NCBI GenBank assembly: GCA_046263155.1
Contig: JBHELF010000034.1
Span: 1-11,264, forward strand
Length of the DNA stretch: 11,264 nucleotides
Source: DATADF01 sp046263155
Lineage (GTDB): Bacteria; Actinomycetota; CADDZG01; WHSQ01
Direction: 5' to 3'
Position numbers and translations under genes: made by a program
Shown here: piece after piece, positions 5,990 to 11,264 of the stretch
Position numbering within the stretch: the first letter of the stretch is position 1
Layout: every line of letters begins with the position of its first letter
The notes under the pieces: generated by a model
What the model was told of the DNA's origin: nothing
The model's input: the letters and a program-made list of their open reading frames with translations, nothing else
Databases searched by the model: none

Positions 5990-8473
5990 CTAGGAGTCGG
6001 AAACGACCAGCGAAAGCAGTTTCGGTGGCTTGGCGATCACCTTGGAGGGCTCGCCGCCGTCGAGATGCCCGCGGATCTTCTCCGACGCCAGCGCGCGTTG
6101 GAGCATCTCGTCTTCGGTTATGTCGGCAGGGACCTCGATGGTGTCGCGGACCTTGCCGTTGACCTGCACGACCATGGTGACGGTGGCCTCCTGTGTCAGC
6201 TCCGGATCGTACGTAGGCCACGGCGCGAGATGGATGGAGCCTTCATGCCCCAGACGGTGCCATTGCTCCTCTGTGATGTAGGGGGCCATCGGCGCGAGCA
6301 ATTTCAGCAACGTCTCGATCAACTCCTTCATCACGCCGGGATGTCCGCCGCCCACCTCGCGGTAACGGTGGGCGTTGTTGACCAGCTCCATCAACCGAGC
6401 GATTGCGGTGTTGAACGAGAAATTCTCGTAGTCCTCCGTGACGATCTTGACGGTGCGGTGGATGTGTCTTCTTAGGGCGAGCTCGGCAGGCCCCAGGTGT
6501 AGCTCACCGACATTGACGACGTCGCGGTTTTGCTCACAGAGCCGCCAGACGCGCTGCAGCCACGGGTAGGTCACTCGCCCGATGGCGGCGACCCCCTCCG
6601 GCGGCCAGTCGAACGGAGCTTCGGGGGGGCCCGAGAAGAGCATGAACAAGCGGAGCGCGTCGGCTCCGTAAAGGGAAAACGCCTCCTGAGGCTCGACTAT
6701 GTTCCCGCGTGACTTCGACATCCTTTTTCCGCCCATCGTGATGACGCCCTGGTTCAGCAGGCGCGGATAGGGCTCGGGGTCGCGGGCAAGGCCCATCTCG
6801 ACGAGCACCTTCTGAAAGAACCGGGCGTAGATGAGGTGCATTACCGCGTGTTCGATGCCGCCGGTGTACTGATCGATCGGCATCCATGCGTCGTCCTTGG
6901 CGCGGTCGAAGGGAATCTCGTCGTTGTGAGGATCGACGTAGCGGTGGAAGTACCACGAGGAATCCACGAAGGTGTCCATCGTGTCGGTCTCGCGCCGCGC
7001 CTCGCCCCCACATTTCGGACACGAGACGTTTACCCAATCCTCGACGGTCGCCAGCGGAGACAATTCTTCTTTCGGAGTGAAGTCGACGCCTCGGGGGAGC
7101 TCTACCGGCAGGTCTTCGTCGGGGACGGGGACTTCGCCGCAGCGCTCGCAGAAGATGATCGGGATCGGCGTCCCCCAATAGCGCTGCCGGCTTATCAGCC
7201 AGTCGCGCAGTCGGAAACTCTTTGCCGCCCGACCGATGCCCTTCTCCTCCAGCCATGCCGTGATCGCGGCGACACCTTCCGAAGCCGGCGTCCCGTCAAA
7301 GGCGTCGCTGTTGACCATGACACCCTCGTGCGGCCAGGGCTCGGTCATGGTGCCTCCATCGCGTTGCCGGTCCGGTGGCTGAATCACCATCCGTACATCG
7401 AGCCCGTAGGTGCGCGCGAAGTCGAAGTCGCGCTGGTCGTGGGCCGGAACGGCCATCAGCGCCCCGGTTCCATAATCCAGCAGGACGTAATCGGCCACCC
7501 AGACGGGGATGTGTTCGCCGTTCGCCGGATTGATCGCGTATTTCCCGAGGAAGATGCCCTTCTTCGGTCTCTCGGTGGATGTGCGATCGATCTCAGTTAA
7601 GCGAGCGACCTCTTCGCGAAAGGCGGCCAGCTCTGCGGCCTTGTCCGTGCCGTCAACGAGTAGGTCCGCGAGCCGGTGCTCGGGAGCGAGCACGAAAAAG
7701 GTCGCCCCCCACAGCGTGTCGGGACGGGTCGTGAACACCGTGACCGGTTCGTCCTGCCCCTCGATCCGAAAATCGACCTCGGCCCCCTCGGAACGCCCGA
7801 TCCAGTTGCTCTGGAGCATCTTTAGACGCTCGCTCCATCCCACATTGATCTCTAGCTCGTCGACCAGCCGATCGGCGTAGTCGGTGATCTTGAAGAACCA
7901 CTGAGCGAGGTACCGCTTGGTCACGGGGGTATCGCACCGCTCGCAGCGCCCGGCGATGACCTGCTCGTTCGCGAGCACGGTCTTGTCCTTGGGGCACCAG
8001 TTGACCGGTGCCTCTTTCTTGTAGGCCAGGCCCCGCTCATAGAACCGCAGAAAGAACCACTGGTTCCACTTGTAGTACTCGGGATCCGATGTTCTGACCA
8101 CCCGATCCCAATCGAATGAACAGCCCAGTCGCTGCGCCGAGGAATGCAGCTTGTCGATGTTCGCGTAGGTCCACTCACGGGGATCGATCCCTCGTTTGAT
8201 CGCTGCGTTTTCGGCGGGGAGGCCGAAGGCGTCGTAGCCGATCGGGCTCAGCACGTCGTAGCCGCGCATCCTGTAGAAGCGGGCGATCGCGTCGTGGATC
8301 GAGAAGATCTCCACGTGCCCCATGTGCATGTCGCCCGATGGGTACGGGTACATCGTGACGAGGTATTTCTTGCGTTCGGGATCGGGAAAGTCCGGCGCCG
8401 ACCACAGCTTCTTTCCGATCCAGGTCTTCATCCAGCGATCCTCGATCGCGCTGAACTCGTAAGCCCGCTCCAT
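5990..8473 (-). CDS. leuS: Leucyl-tRNA synthetase (class Ia)
   Basis: An 827-residue cytoplasmic enzyme that charges tRNA-Leu with leucine, of normal bacterial length. Motifs in order: PYPSGDMHMGH with HMGH at 50-53 (the HIGH motif); DAFGLPAENAA at 81-91; a zinc-type cluster with Cys160, Cys177 and Cys180; the CP1 editing domain from about 225 to 420, with FTTRPDTLWGA (247-257) and AVPAHDQRDFDFA (341-353), whose Asp346 is the conserved residue of the proofreading site; a second cysteine cluster (442, 445, 485, 488); DTFVDSSWYF; and GGKRMSKSRGN with RMSKS at 584-588 (the KMSKS loop). The anticodon-binding helical domain and C-terminal domain follow. The start ATG at 8473 begins MERAYEFSAIEDRW, as in the family. 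A longer start at 8560 would overlap the upstream lipoprotein gene and add an arginine-rich tail with no family match. It starts 10 nt after that gene's stop, so the two probably share an mRNA. Confidence 0.97.
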   Translation of the reverse strand: MERAYEFSAIEDRWMKTWIGKKLWSAPDFPDPERKKYLVTMYPYPSGDMHMGHVEIFSIHDAIARFYRMRGYDVLSPIGYDAFGLPAENAAIKRGIDPREWTYANIDKLHSSAQRLGCSFDWDRVVRTSDPEYYKWNQWFFLRFYERGLAYKKEAPVNWCPKDKTVLANEQVIAGRCERCDTPVTKRYLAQWFFKITDYADRLVDELEINVGWSERLKMLQSNWIGRSEGAEVDFRIEGQDEPVTVFTTRPDTLWGATFFVLAPEHRLADLLVDGTDKAAELAAFREEVARLTEIDRTSTERPKKGIFLGKYAINPANGEHIPVWVADYVLLDYGTGALMAVPAHDQRDFDFARTYGLDVRMVIQPPDRQRDGGTMTEPWPHEGVMVNSDAFDGTPASEGVAAITAWLEEKGIGRAAKSFRLRDWLISRQRYWGTPIPIIFCERCGEVPVPDEDLPVELPRGVDFTPKEELSPLATVEDWVNVSCPKCGGEARRETDTMDTFVDSSWYFHRYVDPHNDEIPFDRAKDDAWMPIDQYTGGIEHAVMHLIYARFFQKVLVEMGLARDPEPYPRLLNQGVITMGGKRMSKSRGNIVEPQEAFSLYGADALRLFMLFSGPPEAPFDWPPEGVAAIGRVTYPWLQRVWRLCEQNRDVVNVGELHLGPAELALRRHIHRTVKIVTEDYENFSFNTAIARLMELVNNAHRYREVGGGHPGVMKELIETLLKLLAPMAPYITEEQWHRLGHEGSIHLAPWPTYDPELTQEATVTMVVQVNGKVRDTIEVPADITEDEMLQRALASEKIRGHLDGGEPSKVIAKPPKLLSLVVSDS

Positions 8474-8483
8474 GCGAGGAACC

Positions 8484-9227
8484 CTAATTGAGAGGGCAGC
8501 TTCCGAAGGGCGAGGTCTCGTACTCCGGAAAGCGATTGAGTTGGCGCGCCGCGACGCCATGCTGTTCCTCTTCGGCCGGTTCGAGGCTCGAGCCCTCTGT
8601 TTTATAAAAGCGTCGGGTGACTAGATAGGAGTTGCGGCCTCGCGGCACCGCGACCGACACGATGATTCGGCCGACTCCCGCGCAATCGGAGGCCTCGATA
8701 TGACCGACGCTTCCTCCGTAAGGAAACAGGTCATCGGTCTCGGGCGCGTCGCCCTCTATACGCAACCTTTCCAGCGCGCCCGAGCCCATGCTGAAGATGG
8801 CGGCATGAACAGTCGAGGCTCCGGCGATGAGATCGACCACGACCTCGGCCCCCGCTCGATTGTCGATCTCTGCCGCGCGCGCCAGCCGGGGGATGCCAGC
8901 TCGCCGTAAGACGCTCATACCAGGCTGAGCTATAGAGGTGCCAAATGTTCCCGCGGACGTCTGCACGATGAGGAACACCTGGCAGCCCTCGCCGGCCGCG
9001 GTATCGAAGGCGAGAGCGATCTCGTCGTCGCTACCGTCGGCGTCTACATCGCCCGTAAGGCGATCCTCGGACCTCAGGGACTCGTCCGATACGGCGCGCT
9101 CGTGATTGGCGCACGGCGGCGACGGTGCGGGTGCGAGCGCGGGGGGCGTGGGGGCGTCGGTGCAGCCGGCCGCCCAGATCAAGGCGACGGCAGCCAGACT
9201 CAGCCCTCGCGCCGTGACCCGTCTCAT
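8484..9227 (-). CDS. Lipoprotein with an FG-GAP/VCBS-like calcium-binding motif
   Basis: A 247-residue exported lipoprotein. MRRVTARG forms a positive n-region, LSLAAVALIWAAGC the hydrophobic core and lipobox, and Cys22 is the predicted lipidated residue. A Pro/Ala-rich linker (23-38) follows. Residues 58-69 (TGDVDADGSDDE) match the D-x-D-x-D-G calcium loop of FG-GAP/VCBS-type beta-propeller repeats, and RAAEIDNRAGAEVVVDL further on looks like a second, degenerate copy. The rest is beta-rich; two later cysteines, near SDCAG and in the final SCPLN, could form a disulfide. I do not recognise a specific family or function. ATG 9227 is chosen over the in-frame ATG at 9269 because it puts the lipobox at the usual distance and has AAGG just upstream. 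The gene is divergent from the HD-GYP gene and 10 nt upstream of leuS. Confidence 0.8.
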   Translation of the reverse strand: MRRVTARGLSLAAVALIWAAGCTDAPTPPALAPAPSPPCANHERAVSDESLRSEDRLTGDVDADGSDDEIALAFDTAAGEGCQVFLIVQTSAGTFGTSIAQPGMSVLRRAGIPRLARAAEIDNRAGAEVVVDLIAGASTVHAAIFSMGSGALERLRIEGDAPETDDLFPYGGSVGHIEASDCAGVGRIIVSVAVPRGRNSYLVTRRFYKTEGSSLEPAEEEQHGVAARQLNRFPEYETSPFGSCPLN

Positions 9228-9293
9228 CGCCTTGGAGCGTAGTGGGATGCCCTCCGGCCCTTGCCACATCTAGGCAGCGGGAGGTCCAGCTTC

Positions 9294-9299
9294 TACACT
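9294..9299 (+). promoter_or_regulatory. Possible -10 element of the HD-GYP gene (TACACT)
   Basis: TACACT matches the TANNNT pattern and lies 30 nt upstream of the ATG at 9330, leaving a short leader that contains the Shine-Dalgarno site. No good -35 is found at 16-18 nt. The nearby interrupted inverted repeat CCTCC...TGCC-N6-GGCA...GGAGG (9251-9284) could be an operator. Both are weak calls. Confidence 0.3.
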
Positions 9300-9318
9300 G
9301 AGCCGGTCCCGAACTTCC

Positions 9319-9326
9319 AAAGGAGA
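9319..9326 (+). promoter_or_regulatory. Strong Shine-Dalgarno site of the HD-GYP gene (AAAGGAGA)
   Basis: AAAGGAGA ends 3 nt before the ATG at 9330 (4 nt measured from AGGAG). It fixes that start over the in-frame ATG at 9261, which lies upstream of the likely promoter and would add 23 residues without family match. Confidence 0.8.
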
Positions 9327-9329
9327 CTG

Positions 9330-10472
9330 ATGGGAAGGCACGACCTGCAAGCCGGCCCGGGGGCCGATCTGCTCGCCCAGCGGGATTCGTCTGTGACGAT
9401 CGACGAGCTTCGGCGCGTCGAGTTGCTCGACGTCCTTCCCGATCACGCCCTGGTGGAGCTCGCCTCGACATGCCGCGTTCGCAACTATCCGGCGGGAAAG
9501 ATGGTCTTCCTCGAGGGGGACACCGGAAGCTCCCTTCACATCATCCGTAGGGGCATGGTCAAGGTGGTCAAACAACGACCCGAGCAGGGTGACCTGGTCC
9601 TGCAGACTCTCGAGGGCGGAGGGACCTTTGGCCTGCTCGCCGTCTTCGACCCCGCGCCTCGTTCCGCGACGGTCGTCACCATTGACTCCTCCGACATCAT
9701 CGAACTCGACAAGAAGGACCTCGATCGGGTCCTCGATCAGGAGCCCCAGGCGACCCGAAGGATGCTCGGTTCCCTCGCCCGCTCGCTCACGATGGCGAAG
9801 GAGCAGAAGATCGAAGAGAACGAGATCCTAGACCTGAAGGTGCGCGAACGCACCGCGGAGCTTGCCGAGACCCAGCTCGAGGTCATCCGGCGACTGGGCA
9901 TCGCGGCGGAGTTCAGGGACGACGACACGGGAGCCCACATCGCGCGGATGAGCCGGTATTGCGCCCGTCTCGCCGAAGAGATCGGCTTTACGCGCGATCA
10001 AGTGGAACGGCTCTTGAACGCGGCCCCCATGCACGATGTGGGGAAGATCGGGATACCGGACGGAATCCTGTTGAAGCCGGGAAAGCTGGATGAGGACGAG
10101 TTCAAGCTGATGAAGACGCACACGACCATCGGCGCCGAGATCCTTGCCGGCAGCAAGTCCGACATCATTCAGCTTGCGGAGAAGATCGCCATCTCTCATC
10201 ACGAGAAATGGAACGGCGCCGGTTATCCCAACGGATTATCCGCCGAGGACATTCCTCTCGAAGGCCGGATCGCATGTGTTGCCGACGTGTTCGACGCGCT
10301 TACGTCGGAGCGGCCCTACAAGAAGGCGTGGGCGCTCGACGATGCGTTCGACCTGATCAAGGAGGGGGCCGGAAAGGACTTCGACCCCCATCTCGCCGAT
10401 ACATTCCGCGGCATCCGACCGGCGATAGAGGAGATCAAAGAGCGTTACAACACGCTCGCCGCCGCCGGCTAG
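9330..10472 (+). CDS. Cyclic-nucleotide-binding-like domain fused to HD-GYP c-di-GMP phosphodiesterase domain
   Basis: A 380-residue soluble protein. Residues about 29-145 form a CRP-like cNMP-binding domain: LLDVLPDHALVELASTCRVRNYPAGKMVFLEGD near 32-64, LHIIRRGMVKVV, then the phosphate-binding region GTFGLLAVFDPAPRSATVV (98-116). Residues 150-190 are a charged coiled-coil linker (KVRERTAELAETQLEVIRRLG). The HD-GYP domain runs from about 190 to 375: AAEFRDDDTGAH (Glu194, His203), MHDVGKIG (His235-Asp236), MKTHTTIG (His264), SHHEKWNGAGYPNG (His290, His291, GYP 298-300) and VADVFDALTS (Asp319). All expected metal ligands and the GYP motif are present, so it should hydrolyse c-di-GMP. The linker is of the kind that follows a receiver domain in RpfG-type regulators; here a cNMP fold takes that place. 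Position 102, normally Glu in cAMP binders (FGE), is Leu, though Arg111 is kept, so the ligand may not be cAMP. A single-gene unit ending at a hairpin. Confidence 0.93.
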   Translation: MGRHDLQAGPGADLLAQRDSSVTIDELRRVELLDVLPDHALVELASTCRVRNYPAGKMVFLEGDTGSSLHIIRRGMVKVVKQRPEQGDLVLQTLEGGGTFGLLAVFDPAPRSATVVTIDSSDIIELDKKDLDRVLDQEPQATRRMLGSLARSLTMAKEQKIEENEILDLKVRERTAELAETQLEVIRRLGIAAEFRDDDTGAHIARMSRYCARLAEEIGFTRDQVERLLNAAPMHDVGKIGIPDGILLKPGKLDEDEFKLMKTHTTIGAEILAGSKSDIIQLAEKIAISHHEKWNGAGYPNGLSAEDIPLEGRIACVADVFDALTSERPYKKAWALDDAFDLIKEGAGKDFDPHLADTFRGIRPAIEEIKERYNTLAAAG

Positions 10473-10497
10473 GCGCCCGCAAAGCCTTTTCTGATCA

Positions 10498-10526
10498 GCG
10501 TCAGCTTCGCTATTCGAACCTGACGC
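10498..10526. terminator. Strong hairpin between convergent genes, possible bidirectional terminator
   Basis: GCGTCAG c TTCG ctatt CGAA c CTGACGC: a 7-bp outer stem, one mismatch, a 4-bp inner stem and a 5-nt loop. It lies in the 67-nt gap between the HD-GYP gene (plus, ends 10472) and the small exported-peptide gene (minus, ends 10540). No U-run follows on either strand, but the position between two convergent stops favours a terminator. Just upstream, AGGC...GCCTTTT (10471-10490) could be a second, weaker plus-strand terminator. Confidence 0.5.
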
Positions 10527-10539
10527 GCGTCGGAAAGCC

Positions 10540-10668
10540 CTACCAGCAGGATCCCGTAGTAATCAGACGATCGATCGGACACGTCCCCGCGCTTGCGGGC
10601 TGAGCGAATCCGATAAGACCGAACGCCGCGATCGCAACCGTCACCAAGAAGACCCTTAGTCTGCGCAC
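10540..10668 (-). CDS. Tiny exported peptide, 42 residues with predicted 15-residue mature part
   Basis: A 42-residue product from a GTG start: MRRLRVFL n-region, hydrophobic core VTVAIAAFGLIGFA, then AQPASA, an ideal signal-peptidase I site (A-x-A). Cleavage after residue 27 would release GTCPIDRLITTGSCW, with Cys30 and Cys41 able to form a ring. The start is supported by GGGGAGGG with GGAGG 5 nt before the GTG (10668). The frame is open to 10743, but that extension has no signal-peptide character and would bury the export signal. I recognise no family. It lies 80 nt downstream of the cupredoxin gene on the same strand and faces the HD-GYP gene. Alternatives are the remnant of a longer exported protein, or a chance frame. 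The good Shine-Dalgarno site with an intact signal peptide makes a real gene more likely than not. Confidence 0.6.
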   Translation of the reverse strand: MRRLRVFLVTVAIAAFGLIGFAQPASAGTCPIDRLITTGSCW

Positions 10669-10748
10669 TACGCCCTCCCCTGTCTCATGGTCCGAACCAG
10701 CCTCTACCCTGCCCTCTACATCATCGCGTAAACGCCAACGCACCGAGA
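10669..10748 (-). other. Intergenic region between cupredoxin and small-peptide genes
   Basis: This 80-nt gap holds the Shine-Dalgarno site of the peptide gene and a direct repeat CCTCTAC (10701-10707 and 10713-10719, 12 nt period; GTAGAGG on the minus strand). The repeat could contain a -10 (TAGAGG) or an operator, but no -35 at proper spacing is visible. Confidence 0.3.
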
Positions 10749-11264
10749 CTAGGTGATCGTGATCGTCGCTGCCATGTCGTCGGGTGCGGGGTCCTCCGGC
10801 TCGGTCGTGTGGGGGCGGCAGAACACGACGTGTTCGCCCAACTGAGCGGGAATCTCCACGAGCTCTTCGCTGCCGGGCGTGAGAATGATGTCGATGTCGA
10901 GGGCGTCAACGGTGAACGTGTGCATGAAGGGGTCGTCGTTCCGAACGAGCACCGTCGAGCCCGCCGCCAGCTCGTAGGAGGCCTCGTCGAACTCAAAGTT
11001 CTTTAGGGAAACAGTCGTGTCGGCTTCCGTTTGGCTCACCGTTGAACGCGAGACCAAGGTCAAGACTGCCGATACGAGGGCAAGGACGACCACGACGGAC
11101 AGGAGGGTCCGGATGGCCGTGCGCTCGCCTCCGGTCGCGACCGGGGAGACGTTACCTCTACGTCCGGCAACGATGGCGCCGATCCCGGCGATAATCGCGA
11201 TGAGCGCTCCCGGGATCACCAGAACCCCGGGCACGAAGTCGAAGAAGCTGCTCGGAAGCCCCAA
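10749..11264 (-). CDS. Membrane-anchored cupredoxin (plastocyanin-like), 5' end beyond right edge
   Basis: The last 172 codons (171 residues) are present; the window edge cuts the 5' end, so the first visible residue is not a secure start. Numbering from the edge: a membrane helix at about 11-33 (VPGVLVIPGALIAIIAGIGAIVA), a second at about 51-71 (IRTLLSVVVVLALVSAVLTLV), and an extracytoplasmic cupredoxin domain from about 82 to 171. Its pattern fits a type 1 copper site: VSLKNFEFDEASYELAAGSTVLVRN is the usual beta-sandwich opening, DDPFMHTFTVD supplies His115, and VVFCRPH supplies Cys149 and His152, with Met164 as possible axial ligand before the final strand AATITIT. The Cys-x2-His-x11-Met spacing is longer than the usual plastocyanin loop. 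Such proteins carry electrons or bind copper at the outer membrane face. The partner is unknown; the next gene downstream is the small exported peptide. Confidence 0.85.
   Translation of the reverse strand: MGLPSSFFDFVPGVLVIPGALIAIIAGIGAIVAGRRGNVSPVATGGERTAIRTLLSVVVVLALVSAVLTLVSRSTVSQTEADTTVSLKNFEFDEASYELAAGSTVLVRNDDPFMHTFTVDALDIDIILTPGSEELVEIPAQLGEHVVFCRPHTTEPEDPAPDDMAATITIT

Noticed and set aside
6836..7600. Plus-strand open frame of 254 codons opposite leuS
   Set aside because: Lies fully antisense to conserved LeuRS motifs and shows no domain or start signal.
8474..8560. N-terminal extension of leuS to 8560
   Set aside because: Overlaps the lipoprotein gene, is Arg/Ser/Ala-rich and lies before the family's normal start MERAYEFSAIEDRW.
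10522..10531. Second copy of the palindrome core GACGCGCGTC
   Set aside because: The flanks (CCT / GGA) do not complete TGTGA or TCACA, and it overlaps the hairpin between convergent genes, so it is unlikely to be an operator.
1..11264. CRISPR arrays, insertion sequences, tRNA genes, phage genes or a defence island
   Set aside because: No regularly spaced repeats, transposase or integrase motifs, or tRNA cloverleaf were seen, and nearly all of the window is covered by the genes listed.

Overview
The window looks like a piece of a GC-rich actinobacterial (Actinomycetota) chromosome. The basis is the high GC content, tight gene packing with GTG as well as ATG starts, weak or missing Shine-Dalgarno sites at several genes, and a block eis / comEA / comEC / holA that I recall being linked in mycobacteria (around Rv2413c-Rv2416c). 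I cannot place it below phylum. It reads as ordinary housekeeping chromosome: I see no tRNA, rRNA, CRISPR array, insertion sequence or phage gene.

Layout. (1) 1-2843, minus strand: a tight run comEA -> comEC -> 64-residue protein -> holA. comEC starts 6 nt after the comEA stop. The next two junctions overlap (TAATG, then ATGA), which suggests translational coupling. holA runs off the left edge. (2) 2844-2930: a divergent promoter region with a perfect 16-bp palindrome, TGTGACGCGCGTCACA, which matches the CRP/GlxR-type operator pattern TGTGA-N6-TCACA. (3) 2931-4154, plus: an Eis-type GNAT acetyltransferase. (4) 4177-5912, minus: a secreted S15/CocE-like hydrolase with an intact Ser-Asp-His triad, split by a one-base frameshift at a four-G run. 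(5) 5990-9227, minus: leuS, preceded 10 nt upstream by a lipoprotein gene; two GC-rich hairpins separate leuS from the hydrolase. (6) 9330-10472, plus: a cyclic-nucleotide-binding-like domain fused to an HD-GYP c-di-GMP phosphodiesterase domain. (7) 10473-11264: a strong hairpin between convergent genes, then on the minus strand a 42-codon gene for a tiny exported peptide with two cysteines, and a membrane-anchored cupredoxin cut by the right edge.

How the genes fit together. ComEA (DNA binding) and ComEC (membrane channel) form the DNA-uptake pair, co-directional with a replication gene. Their promoter region, shared with eis, carries the CRP-like site, so a cyclic-nucleotide-family regulator may control DNA uptake and the acetyltransferase together (inference). 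The HD-GYP protein would couple an unknown signal, sensed by a CRP-like domain with an altered phosphate-binding loop, to c-di-GMP breakdown. The lipoprotein, hydrolase, peptide and cupredoxin are all predicted to act outside the membrane. The most interesting points are the operator palindrome, the cNMP/HD-GYP fusion, the tiny exported peptide and the split hydrolase. I found no clear evidence of a wholly new multi-gene system.
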